Under the pieces are notes generated by a model. The model did no database searches. It was not told where the DNA came from and saw only the letters and a list, made by a program, of their open reading frames with translations. A DNA stretch of 57,438 nucleotides from Firmicutes bacterium CAG:882 (GTDB lineage Bacteria > Bacillota > Clostridia > Lachnospirales > Lachnospiraceae): positions 1-57,438 of the forward strand of contig FR895384.1 of NCBI GenBank assembly GCA_000435595.1, written 5' to 3'. Below are positions 9,260 to 17,650 of this stretch, piece by piece. Positions within the stretch are counted from its first letter, which is position 1. Each line of letters starts with the position of its first letter. The position numbers were made by a program, and so were the translations under genes.

Positions 9260-9944
9260 GGCACTTTTTCCCAACAGATGTCCGATATGCGAGGAGCTGG
9301 TGGACTCACAGGGGGAGCTGTGTGGTGATTGTCTGGGAAAATTAAAATATATCACATCACCGTTCTGCATGATATGCGGAAAGCAGTTGGACAATGAGCT
9401 TGCAGAGACGTGCTCCGACTGCGGCAGGAGACATCACAGTTTCATACGCGGAGTCGGAGCACTTGCCTATACGAAGGAAATCAAGCAGTCAATGTACAGA
9501 TTTAAGTACGGCAACAGGCGGGAATATGCAGCTTTTTACGGTGATATTATTGTTAAGCTCAAGGGACATATAATCATGTCATGGAAGCCCGATGTGATAA
9601 TACCTGTTCCGCTTCATGCGTCAAGGTACAGAAAAAGAGGATATAATCAGGCGGCACTTATTGCAAAAGAGATAGGCAGAAGACTTGAAGTACCTGTAGA
9701 AGAAGGACTGCTTATCAGAACCGTGAATACGGCACCGCAGAAGGAGCTTAACGATAAGGAGAGAACAAAAAATACAAAAAATGCTTTTCAAGTAACACAT
9801 AATATAGTAAAATATAAAAGAGTATTGTTGGTTGACGACATATACACTACGGGAGCAACGCTTGATGCATGTTCTGATGTACTCACGATTGCAGGGGCTG
9901 TACAGGTATATTTTGCAGCGGTATGTATCGGAAGAGGCTTCTAG
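9186..9944 (+). CDS. comFC: ComF-family phosphoribosyltransferase-like protein
   Basis: A protein linked to DNA uptake and repair in competent bacteria. Of 252 residues, the N-terminal part has two four-cysteine zinc motifs (CPICEE, CGDC, CMICGK, CSDCG). The C-terminal part has the phosphoribosyltransferase signature VLLVDDIYTTGATLDAC. The ATG at 9186 gives a 74-base overlap with recD2 and has GAGG 6 bases upstream. Later TTG codons are possible. The frame open from 9141 adds residues that do not fit the family. It is followed by yvyF and flgM as in Bacillus. Confidence 0.88.
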   Translation: MEWLRTVTNRNAIQRLQSGYRSAVEALFPNRCPICEELVDSQGELCGDCLGKLKYITSPFCMICGKQLDNELAETCSDCGRRHHSFIRGVGALAYTKEIKQSMYRFKYGNRREYAAFYGDIIVKLKGHIIMSWKPDVIIPVPLHASRYRKRGYNQAALIAKEIGRRLEVPVEEGLLIRTVNTAPQKELNDKERTKNTKNAFQVTHNIVKYKRVLLVDDIYTTGATLDACSDVLTIAGAVQVYFAAVCIGRGF

Positions 9945-9991
9945 CAATGTATATGGATACCGGCAATGTCAACGGAATGGAGGCAGATGGT

Positions 9992-10408
9992 ATGGAAGTC
10001 AGAAATTGCAGAGGTTGCGGAAGACTGTTTAGTTACATTGAGGGAGGCAGTTACCTTTGTCCTGCATGTCAGGAGGAGTTAGAGGAGAAGTTTCAGGTTG
10101 CCAAGGCATATATCAGGGAGAACAAGAATGCGAGCATACATGAGGTAGCGGAAGCAGCCGATGTAAGCGTGAAACAGATTGAGAAGTGGGTGCGTGAGGA
10201 GAGGCTCGCGTTTGCAGATGACTCTCCGGTCGGCATTGCATGTGAGAAGTGCGGAGCAATGATTCGTTCCGGACGATTCTGCGAGGCATGTAAGGCGAGC
10301 ATGGCTAATCATTTCTCTGAATTGTACGAAGAGCCGAAGAAGGTTGAACCGGTTAAGAAGGATGTGCGTGACAGTGCAAGAATGAGGTTTCTTAATAAGC
10401 AGAGCTGA
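9992..10408 (+). CDS. yvyF: YvyF-like flagellar operon protein
   Basis: A small protein of about 138 residues of the flagellar operon family typified by Bacillus YvyF. It has a first zinc motif CRGCG...CPAC, then a MerR-like helix-turn-helix (SIHEVAEAADVSVKQIEKWV), then a second zinc motif CEKCG...CEAC. These suggest a DNA-binding or regulatory role, but the function is not established. The ATG at 9992 has GGAGG 8 bases upstream. Earlier in-frame ATGs (9947, 9977) are possible but have no better site. It lies between comFC and flgM, the conserved position. Confidence 0.8.
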   Translation: MEVRNCRGCGRLFSYIEGGSYLCPACQEELEEKFQVAKAYIRENKNASIHEVAEAADVSVKQIEKWVREERLAFADDSPVGIACEKCGAMIRSGRFCEACKASMANHFSELYEEPKKVEPVKKDVRDSARMRFLNKQS

Positions 10409-10424
10409 CATTTGACAGTGCAGG

Positions 10425-10468
10425 CTTAGAGGATTGTGAATTTTTTTCATTTTCCTCTAAGTTTTTTT
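10425..10468 (+). terminator. Intrinsic terminator after yvyF
   Basis: A perfect 9-bp stem (CTTAGAGGA at 10425-10433, TCCTCTAAG at 10453-10461), a 19-base AT-rich loop and seven T. The right arm contains the -35 element of the flgM promoter, so terminator and promoter overlap. Confidence 0.8.
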
Positions 10469-10485
10469 ATTTTGTGAACCGATAC
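10458..10485 (+). promoter_or_regulatory. Sigma-D (sigma-28) type promoter of flgM operon
   Basis: TAAG at 10458-10461, a 16-base spacer and ACCGATAC at 10478-10485, against the sigma-D consensus TAAA - about 15 - GCCGATAT. It is 45 bases upstream of flgM, a late flagellar gene normally read by this sigma factor. The -35 element is embedded in the terminator stem of the preceding operon. Confidence 0.7.
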
Positions 10486-10529
10486 ATAATACAGTAAAGA
10501 GATTTATATTTAAGGAAGGAGAGGTTAAT

Positions 10530-10811
10530 ATGCGTATAGATGCCTACAATCAGGTGAATATGGTATATGCTACGGCAGGGAAGACACAGCTTAAGAAGAC
10601 TGCTAAGACCTCCACAACGGAAGATAAGCTTGAGATTTCACAGCTTGGAAGAGATTACCAGGTTGCCAAGGCAGCAGTGGCACAGGCTGATGATGTCAGG
10701 GAAGACAGAGTCGCCGCGGTTAAGGAGCACTATGCATCAGGGAAGTATAATGTATCGGCGAACAAGCTTGCTGCTAAGCTTATAGAGAAATATAACACGA
10801 TTGTGTTTTAG
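10530..10811 (+). CDS. flgM: FlgM, anti-sigma-D factor
   Basis: Binds the flagellar sigma factor until the hook is complete. Of 93 residues, the N-terminus is polar and likely disordered, with DKLEISQLGRDYQVAKAAV in the middle. The C-terminal half, REDRVAAVKEHYASGKYNVSANKLAAKLI, is the sigma-binding helix motif of FlgM. AAGGAGAGG precedes the ATG. First gene of the flgM-flgN-flgK-flgK2-flgL run, behind a sigma-D promoter, which gives the usual self-limiting loop. Confidence 0.92.
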   Translation: MRIDAYNQVNMVYATAGKTQLKKTAKTSTTEDKLEISQLGRDYQVAKAAVAQADDVREDRVAAVKEHYASGKYNVSANKLAAKLIEKYNTIVF

Positions 10812-10829
10812 AAGGGTGTGACCGTGTAA

Positions 10830-11345
10830 GTGGCGAGTCTTATAGATATACTGATAAGTACGTTAGAACAGGAAAATACAGAATATGAGAGTCTTTTAGA
10901 GCTCGGACTTGAGAAGACGGGTATAATTATCCGTAACGATGTCAAAGAGCTTTCAAGGATGGTAGAAAAGGAACAGCTTGTGGTGGATAGAATCATAGTG
11001 CTGGAAAAGAAACGAACCGAGGTATCGAATGATATTGCGGACGTTCTTAACAAGGATGTTAAGACCTTGACTCTCACGCGACTGATTGAACTATTGAGTT
11101 CACAGGAGAAGGAGAGGAATGCACTTGTTTCCATTCATGACAAGCTTTCTTTAACTATGAAGAGAATGGTTGAACTTAACGACCGCAATAAGGCACTGCT
11201 TGAAGAGTCGATGGAGATGCTGCAATTCGAGATGAATCTTGTACAGAGCATGAGAAGGGGACCGGAGACTAATAACTATGGCAGGGATGCGTATATAAGC
11301 AATAACTATTCACTTCCGGACACGAGATTTGACAGGAAACAGTGA
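10830..11345 (+). CDS. flgN: FlgN-family flagellar export chaperone
   Basis: A helical protein of 171 residues starting with GTG at 10830 (AAGGGTG about 11 bases upstream). It has a long coiled-coil, from LIDILISTLEQENTEYESLLELGLEKTGIII through NDRNKALLEESMEMLQFEMNLV, and then a polar tail. This is the FlgN pattern: a cytoplasmic chaperone for FlgK and FlgL. It sits between flgM and flgK as in Bacillus. The start is the least certain point, since no ATG is available near. Confidence 0.85.
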   Translation: MASLIDILISTLEQENTEYESLLELGLEKTGIIIRNDVKELSRMVEKEQLVVDRIIVLEKKRTEVSNDIADVLNKDVKTLTLTRLIELLSSQEKERNALVSIHDKLSLTMKRMVELNDRNKALLEESMEMLQFEMNLVQSMRRGPETNNYGRDAYISNNYSLPDTRFDRKQ

Positions 11346-11369
11346 ATAAAATAGAGAAAGAGGAACACT

Positions 11370-13139
11370 ATGAGTAATATGTCGGCTTTGTATGTGGGAT
11401 TATCAGGATTGGTCAATAATTCTAATGCTCTCAATACCACAGCCAATAATATGGCGAATGTCAATACAAAAGGATATGTAAGACAGCAGGTTGTGTTCGA
11501 GGATACACATTACAATACCACGAACCGTTTTGCCACTGCCACGCTCCAGAAGGGACTTGGAGTTACGATTCAGGATGTCTCGCATGTGAGAGATATTCTT
11601 CTTGATGAGGCGTACCGCAAGGAGAATGGAAGATACGGTTTCTATGATAAGCTTCTCAATGCAGCCGATGAGATACAGACGCAGCTCGGAGAACTTAACG
11701 GAGTGTCATATCAGGAATCAATGAAGGATCTGCTCTCGGCAATCAACGAAGTGTCCAAGACACCTGATGATAATACGGCAAGAGCTGCACTTGTGCAGAG
11801 TGCGGTGAGCTTTCTTGACCGTTCACAGGCAGTGTATAAAGGGCTTGTAAGTTATCAGAGCAATCTTAATACAGAGATATATAATATCACGAACCGCATC
11901 AACGAGATTGGTGAGCAGATTATGTCACTTAATAAGCAGATTGCACAGATAGAGAGCGGTGTAGAGACTGCGATGACTCTGAGGGATGAGAGAGATCTTC
12001 TGCTTGATGAGCTTTCGGGATATGCCAAGATAGACTATACCGAGGATTCAAGAGGAATTGTGTCCGTAATGCTTGAAGGACAGTTTTTCTGTGACAACAT
12101 GAGTGTGTCACACCTCGGATTCAGCACGGTTGAGGGAACCGATTTCTACATTCCTGTATGGAAGGAAATGAAAAATGAGCCTCTGTACAACATGGAAATC
12201 ACAATGTCAACCGCGAATAACACGGATATCGGCTCACTGAAGGGACTGCTTGCGGCCAGAGGCACAATATCACCGACGTATGCGAACATGACTGCGCCTG
12301 CACAGACGGTTACGCAGATGCCTGACAGAGCGGATTACGGAAGCGATGAGGACTACAATAATGCGGTTGCCGCATACACGGCATACAGGGATTACAAGAG
12401 CTATGAGGATTGCAAGGATTACTCGGTGCTTGTGAGAACAATCGCTAATTTCGATAAGCTGGTTAACAGTGTGGTTGAGAAAATCAATGACGTGCTCAGC
12501 CCTATGAAGGATGCCACGGTAACATACGTTGATGGTAACGGTAATACGGTAACATACACGGGAAAGATCCTTGATACCGACAAGGCAGGATACGGTAAGG
12601 ATACCGACAAGTCGATCGGAGAGGAGCTTTTTTCAAGAAAGTATACTGACAGATATACCAAGGTTACGGGAACTGACGGCAATACATATTATCTGTACAA
12701 TACGAAGAACAGCTTCGGAACGGAGTCGCTCTATACGATAGCCAATCTTGAGATCAGCCCTAAGGTACTGAAGGATTTCTCGGTTCTTCCGTTCAATCAG
12801 GCTGACGGCAAGGTGGATTATGACAGAGCAAAAGAACTTGCTGCTCAGTTCTCCGAGAAGTATCTTACCTTCGGCGATGGCACTGAGAAGATGACATTTG
12901 AAAAATTCTATGAAGCACTTATAGATGATGTCGGAAGCGAAGGAAATGTATATGCGAGCATGGTTGACAACCAGCAGGATCTCTCGAACGGACTTGATGA
13001 CGGAAGGCAGGCTGTCATGGGAGTGAACTCAGATGAGGAGCTCACGAACATGATACGCTACCAGCAGGCGTACAATGCGGCTTCGAGATACATCAACGTC
13101 ATAACTGCGATGATGGATACGGTTTTACAGATTATTTAA
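11370..13139 (+). CDS. flgK: FlgK, hook-filament junction protein (copy 1)
   Basis: Hook-associated protein 1. It has 589 residues. The N-terminus has the axial protein signature NNMANVNTKGYVRQQ, a coiled segment follows (NTEIYNITNRINEIGEQIMSLNKQI) and the C-terminus is MIRYQQAYNAASRYINVITAMM. The middle carries a family-variable insert rich in charged and tyrosine residues (about 300-440). The length is normal for FlgK. A second, diverged FlgK gene follows directly. Confidence 0.9.
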   Translation: MSNMSALYVGLSGLVNNSNALNTTANNMANVNTKGYVRQQVVFEDTHYNTTNRFATATLQKGLGVTIQDVSHVRDILLDEAYRKENGRYGFYDKLLNAADEIQTQLGELNGVSYQESMKDLLSAINEVSKTPDDNTARAALVQSAVSFLDRSQAVYKGLVSYQSNLNTEIYNITNRINEIGEQIMSLNKQIAQIESGVETAMTLRDERDLLLDELSGYAKIDYTEDSRGIVSVMLEGQFFCDNMSVSHLGFSTVEGTDFYIPVWKEMKNEPLYNMEITMSTANNTDIGSLKGLLAARGTISPTYANMTAPAQTVTQMPDRADYGSDEDYNNAVAAYTAYRDYKSYEDCKDYSVLVRTIANFDKLVNSVVEKINDVLSPMKDATVTYVDGNGNTVTYTGKILDTDKAGYGKDTDKSIGEELFSRKYTDRYTKVTGTDGNTYYLYNTKNSFGTESLYTIANLEISPKVLKDFSVLPFNQADGKVDYDRAKELAAQFSEKYLTFGDGTEKMTFEKFYEALIDDVGSEGNVYASMVDNQQDLSNGLDDGRQAVMGVNSDEELTNMIRYQQAYNAASRYINVITAMMDTVLQII

Positions 13140-13193
13140 TTAAGACTTTGAAATTACAGAATATTTTCAGATACAGAAGGGAGATGTGCAGGA

Positions 13194-14735
13194 ATGCCGA
13201 ATACATTTTTCGGAATGACAATAGGAGCCTCAGGACTTACGGCAAGTAATGCGGCAATCAATACAACAGCACATAATATATCCAACGTCAACACCAAGGG
13301 CTACACAAGACAGTCCACGGTTCAGGAGGCGAGCTATGCTATTAAAGTGTATAAGCCGTATGGTGCAGTCGGCACAGGCGTTACGGTGACGGATATTCAA
13401 CAGTCAAGAAGCGAATATTATGATGAGAGATACAGAACCAACAACGCCCAGTGCGGGCAGTATGAGTCACTCCAGACATATTCCAATCTGGTACAGACAT
13501 ATCTTGATGAGTTCAACACAGAAGGCTTCATAACAGAGTACAACAATCTCTTCAAGACGATAGATGCGATTACTGCCGATCCGAGCAGTGAGGTTAAGAG
13601 GGGACAGTTCTTAAGCTATATGTCAAGTATATGTGAGTACTTTAACACGCTCTCTGCCAATCTTCAGAATACACAGAACGATATCAATGAAGAGATTAAG
13701 TCATCCGTATCAACCATCAACACGATGGCGGAGCAGCTTGCGTCTCTCAATAAGCAGATTAACACTATAGAAGCATCAGGCGGCACGGCAAATGACCTTC
13801 GGGATTCAAGAAATCTTATAATTGACCAGCTTTCTTACTACGCTGATGTGAGAGTTGAGGAGAGAAGCATAGGCAACGGTGTGACCGACTGTACGATATT
13901 TTTTAACGGACAGGAGCTTGTCGGCGGCTATAGCTACAACACACTCGAGTGCGTTGCAAGAGATACAGCGAATCCTCGAAATGCAAGCGATGCCTCGGGA
14001 CTCTACGATATTAAGTGGAATAACGGAAATCCATACAATCCTTATGAGGAGAGCTCACGCGGAAGCCTTAAGGCTTTGTTTGACATGCGTGACGGCTGCA
14101 ATGATTCTTACGAGGTTGTCAGGACGGATGCCGCAGGCAATCAGTCGCTTGAGGTTGTGAGCGATTCTTACAGAAACCCTTCATATAAGGGAATTCCGTA
14201 TTATCAGTCACAGCTCAACCGGTTTGTTACTTCATTTGCTAAGGAATTCAACGATATTATTTCCAAGGGACAGCTTGCGGACGGTACGGTTTCCGGTGAA
14301 CCGCTGCTTGAGTCAAAGTATAACACGGATTATGTGACGGCAGCGAATATTACCGTCAATCAGGATATGCTGAATGACTTGTCAAAGCTTCCGTTATCCT
14401 ATGATGCATCACGCGGAGATGAGAATTCCGACTTGGCGAAGGACATGTATGCACTTAAGGACAAAATCACAATCAAGAGCGGAACATTCTGGGATTTCCT
14501 TTCATCAATTGTGTCTGAGATAGGTGTTGACACGAAGAGAGCTGAGACCTTCAGCTCCAACTATTCCAATGTCAAGGCGGCAGTTGAGACACAGAGAACT
14601 TCAATATCGGGTGTTGATGAGGACGAGGAGGGTATAGACCTCGTAAAGTTCCAGCATGCTTATGACTTATCATCAAAGGTTATTTCTGTAATGAATCAGA
14701 TATACAGCAAGCTCATAGAGGAGACGGGATTGTAA
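13194..14735 (+). CDS. flgK: FlgK-like hook-associated protein (copy 2)
   Basis: 513 residues with the same plan as the preceding gene: N-terminal HNISNVNTKGYTRQS, a coiled INEEIKSSVSTINTMAEQLASLNKQI, and C-terminal VKFQHAYDLSSKVISVMNQIYSKLI. The two copies clearly share ancestry at both ends but differ in the middle, so this is an old duplication and not an assembly artefact. The ribosome site is GAAGGGAG. Whether both form part of one junction or are used in alternative filaments cannot be seen here. Confidence 0.88.
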   Translation: MPNTFFGMTIGASGLTASNAAINTTAHNISNVNTKGYTRQSTVQEASYAIKVYKPYGAVGTGVTVTDIQQSRSEYYDERYRTNNAQCGQYESLQTYSNLVQTYLDEFNTEGFITEYNNLFKTIDAITADPSSEVKRGQFLSYMSSICEYFNTLSANLQNTQNDINEEIKSSVSTINTMAEQLASLNKQINTIEASGGTANDLRDSRNLIIDQLSYYADVRVEERSIGNGVTDCTIFFNGQELVGGYSYNTLECVARDTANPRNASDASGLYDIKWNNGNPYNPYEESSRGSLKALFDMRDGCNDSYEVVRTDAAGNQSLEVVSDSYRNPSYKGIPYYQSQLNRFVTSFAKEFNDIISKGQLADGTVSGEPLLESKYNTDYVTAANITVNQDMLNDLSKLPLSYDASRGDENSDLAKDMYALKDKITIKSGTFWDFLSSIVSEIGVDTKRAETFSSNYSNVKAAVETQRTSISGVDEDEEGIDLVKFQHAYDLSSKVISVMNQIYSKLIEETGL

Positions 14736-14741
14736 AGTGCT

Positions 14742-14780
14742 GCGGACGTTGCACGGATTTAACAATTCACCGCAGACCCG
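14742..14780 (+). repeat. Element A fragment (left end only)
   Basis: Shares GCGGACGTTG, then ATTTAACAATTCACCGCAG with the left end of element A at 16307-16340, then diverges. It lies in the 63-base gap between flgK2 and flgL, directly before the flgL ribosome site. CTGCGG (14740-14745) and CCGCAG (14770-14775) can pair around it, so even the remnant can fold. Confidence 0.75.
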
Positions 14781-14798
14781 CAGAAGAAGGGAGACTAC

Positions 14799-16271
14799 AT
14801 GAGAATTACGAACACTATGATGACTAACACTACGATGCGTAATGTTAATAAATCAAAGACTAATCTATATACAACAGAGCAGCAGATGGCATCACAGAAG
14901 AAGATATCGAAGCCGTCTGATGACCCTATCATAGCTATCAGAGCACTTTCACTCAGAACGAGTCTTGCAGAGGTTGAGCAGTACTTAAAGAAGAATGTCC
15001 CTGATGCGAAGGCATGGATTAAGCTTACCGAGACATCACTCGACAATATGGACGGTATCTACACGGATCTTGTAAAGCTCTGTACACAGGGTGAGAACGA
15101 TACATTCGAGACTACCAACAGGCAGGCGATAGTACAGAGCATACAGCAGTATAAGGAGGCGATGTATGCGGAGGGCAATGCGGACAGCTCGGGAAGATAT
15201 ATTTTCACGGGCTATAGGACTGACCGTTCCCTTACATTCCTTAACTCAACTGAGACACAGGTGTCATACAAGATTAACCAGAACTTTACGGGTGAAGATT
15301 TTACAACCGCAAAATACATGAAGAACAGTGTGGATATTAATAACATAGCAAGCGTTCCGTCATCCGCAACACCTGAGACAAAGGAAGTATACAGACTCAG
15401 ACTTGCTTATGATAATTGTGCTTACGATGCAGCCGATGCGGACACGGTTCCTTCAATAACTGTTGATGGTAAGGCATACACCGGAACCGTGGCGGCTGTA
15501 AGCTCACAGGAGTTAGAACAGCTTATCACCGCAGGAAATATGGCTGATGATACGGCATATTATGTGTATGATAAGGGTGAGATTGCATTCTCTGAGAACA
15601 CATACAAGACACTCAAGGGTGCGTCAGACATATCCGTTCAGTTCCGCAAGGATGAATTCGAGAAGGGAGATATCCGCCCGGAGCATTATTTTGACTGTGA
15701 GGACTTAACTAACGGTCAGGTATACACATTGGGAGATAATCAGGACATTGAGTATACAATCAATTTCAGCCAGACGCTCAAGGTCAACACACGGGCGACA
15801 GACGTATTAAGCTACAATATAGGAAGAGATCTGGACGACCTTATGAGCAGTCTGACTAATGTGGCTGATATTGAAGCCAAGATCACCAAGCTCACGGATA
15901 TGAAAAGCTCCGAGCTGTATGCAGGTCAGAAGGATCAGATAGAATCAATGATTGAAGCCTCCAATAAGGAACTTGATTACGCTAAGAGCTATATGGAAGA
16001 CCTTTTTGCAAAGGGCATCACACAGATGAAGGGTTATCAGTCCACACTCAACTCAGAGATATCGGATGTCGGAAGCCGCGAGGTAAGACTTACGCTTGCC
16101 GAGAGCAGACTCACACAGCAGCAGACAACCTTCAAGGACTTAAAGTCCAAGAACGAGGATGTTGAGCTTGAGGACATCACCGTTGAGTTCGCATCGGCAG
16201 AGACAGTGTATGATGCTGCCATCGCAACTGCGGCAAAGACCGTGAGACAGTCATTGCTGGATTACATCTGA
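14799..16271 (+). CDS. flgL: FlgL, hook-filament junction protein (enlarged)
   Basis: Hook-associated protein 3, flagellin-like. The N-terminus MRITNTMMTNTTMRNVNKSK and QMASQKKISKPSDDPIIA, and the C-terminus LAESRLTQQQTTFKDLKSKNEDVELEDI, are the FlgL/flagellin coiled ends. At 490 residues it is much longer than a typical FlgL (about 300). The extra sequence is a central insert, about residues 170-330, between the two coiled ends, which would form a surface domain. GAAGAAGGGAG precedes the ATG. Confidence 0.9.
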   Translation: MRITNTMMTNTTMRNVNKSKTNLYTTEQQMASQKKISKPSDDPIIAIRALSLRTSLAEVEQYLKKNVPDAKAWIKLTETSLDNMDGIYTDLVKLCTQGENDTFETTNRQAIVQSIQQYKEAMYAEGNADSSGRYIFTGYRTDRSLTFLNSTETQVSYKINQNFTGEDFTTAKYMKNSVDINNIASVPSSATPETKEVYRLRLAYDNCAYDAADADTVPSITVDGKAYTGTVAAVSSQELEQLITAGNMADDTAYYVYDKGEIAFSENTYKTLKGASDISVQFRKDEFEKGDIRPEHYFDCEDLTNGQVYTLGDNQDIEYTINFSQTLKVNTRATDVLSYNIGRDLDDLMSSLTNVADIEAKITKLTDMKSSELYAGQKDQIESMIEASNKELDYAKSYMEDLFAKGITQMKGYQSTLNSEISDVGSREVRLTLAESRLTQQQTTFKDLKSKNEDVELEDITVEFASAETVYDAAIATAAKTVRQSLLDYI

Positions 16272-16282
16272 TATGTATAGGT

Positions 16283-16481
16283 AATTGCGAAACTATATAA
16301 TTGAAAGCGGACGTTGTACAAATTTAACAATTCACCGCAGGCACGCTTTCGCTACATGAATCACGCAACGGTACATAACGCAGTAAAATACACTGCCTAA
16401 GTACCGGCGGCTTCATAGTACCTGCTTGCGAATTTGTTAAATTTGCACAACTGTATATCGTCAAAATTGCGTTTCGCAATT
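16283..16481 (+). repeat. Element A copy 1: nested inverted repeat
   Basis: Outer 11-bp ends AATTGCGAAAC (16283-16293) and GTTTCGCAATT (16471-16481). Inside are imperfect inverted ends TTGTACAAATTTAACAATTC and GAATTTGTTAAATTTGCACAA, then stems ATGAA/TTCAT (16356-16360/16412-16416), CGGTAC/GTACCG (16369-16374/16401-16406) and GCAGT/ACTGC (16380-16384/16392-16396). It fills the gap between flgL and fliW. A second copy lies inverted at 54454-54642. Confidence 0.85.
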
Positions 16482-16516
16482 GGCTATCTAATATGTATTT
16501 GGGAAGGAGAAATACC

Positions 16517-16978
16517 ATGAAGGTAAATACTCGTTTATTTGGGGAGATAGATGTAGCTGAGGATAGGATAATCAATTTTACGACAGGCATTATGGGATTT
16601 GAGGAATATGTGCATTACACGCTTATCTTTAATGCTGAGAAAAAGGGCAGTATTATGTGGCTTCAGTCTCTTGATGAGCCGGAGCTTGCATTTACCGTTA
16701 TGGACCCTATGAAGATTGTGCCGGAGTACAATCCTGTCGTTGAGGATGAATGGCTTGCACCTCTCGGAGAGGTTGAGACGGAGGACGATTATTTCCTTCT
16801 CTCGGTTGTCACGGTACCGTCAGACCTTACTAAGATGACGGCTAATCTCAAGGCTCCGATTGTAATCAACATGAAGACAATGAAGGCATGCCAGATTATT
16901 GTCAACAATGATGACTATCAGGTACGCTACAATGTATATGATTGCGTAAAGAAGATGAAGGAGGGTGCCGGATGCTAG
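16517..16978 (+). CDS. fliW: FliW, flagellar assembly factor and CsrA antagonist
   Basis: 153 residues. FliW binds flagellin and, when free, CsrA. This couples flagellin secretion to translation. Family features: MKVNTRLFGEIDVAEDRIINFTTGIMGFEEY start and the C-terminal NMKTMKACQIIVNNDDYQVRY. The ATG at 16517 follows GGGAAGGAG. The frame open from 16493 starts inside that region without a site. It overlaps csrA by 7 bases, the arrangement expected for the pair. Confidence 0.93.
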   Translation: MKVNTRLFGEIDVAEDRIINFTTGIMGFEEYVHYTLIFNAEKKGSIMWLQSLDEPELAFTVMDPMKIVPEYNPVVEDEWLAPLGEVETEDDYFLLSVVTVPSDLTKMTANLKAPIVINMKTMKACQIIVNNDDYQVRYNVYDCVKKMKEGAGC

Positions 16979-17190
16979 CTCTTTCGAGAAAAAAGAATGA
17001 ATCTATTGTAATAGATAATAACATAGAGATAACGGTGCTTGATATCAAGGGCGACCAGATAAAGCTCGGGATTACAGCACCTAAGTCCGTGCCTGTATAC
17101 CGTAAGGAAGTGTATGTACAGATTAAGGATGCCAATAAGGCGGCAAGCCGGTCCGACGGAGCGGAGGCACTTAAGAAGCTTCTTGGGTAA
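16972..17190 (+). CDS. csrA: CsrA, RNA-binding translational regulator
   Basis: 72 residues beginning MLALSRKKNESIVIDNN and continuing IEITVLDIKGDQIKLGITAP, with VPVYRKEVY: the classic CsrA fold that binds GGA motifs in hairpin loops. In Firmicutes it represses flagellin translation and is opposed by FliW. The ATG lies within the last codons of fliW, with AAGGAGGG upstream. The flagellin leader at 21331-21425 has suitable target hairpins. Confidence 0.95.
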   Translation: MLALSRKKNESIVIDNNIEITVLDIKGDQIKLGITAPKSVPVYRKEVYVQIKDANKAASRSDGAEALKKLLG

Positions 17191-17219
17191 GCAACGGAGA
17201 CTTTTACCGGTATAATTCG

Positions 17220-17510
17220 GATGTAAAAGCATAAGCCGGTGTACGAGTGTATAATGTGTTATGTTTATACACATAAGCTCCGCTGTGCGAAGCAGGATGT
17301 TCTAAGAACTCTGATAAAAGTGTTTTTCTTATACGCCATCGATGCAAAGCAGACTTCCGTGTCTGCGTTGCATCTAATCCGGCATCCGTGCCGGATTTGG
17401 CTGGGATATCGGCAGAGTGCTAAGAACATCCAAGCTTCTTCCAAAAGTCGTTATGTGTACAAACATAACACATTATACACCGGCAGCCGGGTTAGATATG
17501 CTTTTACATC
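17220..17510 (+). repeat. Element B: 291-bp multi-stem inverted repeat
   Basis: Fills most of the 460-base gene-free gap between csrA and flaG. Outer stem: 14 bp perfect (17220-17233 with 17497-17510). Next stem: 30 bp with one mismatch (17247-17276 with 17451-17480). Then GGATGTTCT with AGAACATCC (17295-17303/17423-17431) and ACTCTG with CAGAGT (17308-17313/17413-17418). Inside sit two hairpins: GATGCAA..TTGCATC (17341-17374) and ATCCGGC..GCCGGAT (17377-17396). The 115-codon frame crossing it is not a gene. The rest of the gap (17511-17635) shows nothing clear. Confidence 0.85.
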
Positions 17511-17650
17511 TGAATCCTGCCAGCAAAAATCCTTACGACTGCTAAACTTTTTATGTCAGGCAGCCGAAATACAGATGAGAGGGTAATAAGGAGCAGCTAA
17601 AGTAAAAGGTAACGTCAGTAATGTTTATGAACACATGGAGGTGTCTTGAA

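Noticed and set aside
16324..16590. Minus-strand frame across element A
   Set aside because: Lies over inverted repeats and the fliW start; no ribosome site.
17239..17586. 115-codon plus-strand frame in the csrA-flaG gap
   Set aside because: It runs through the arms of element B and has no ribosome site; composition follows the hairpin, not a protein.
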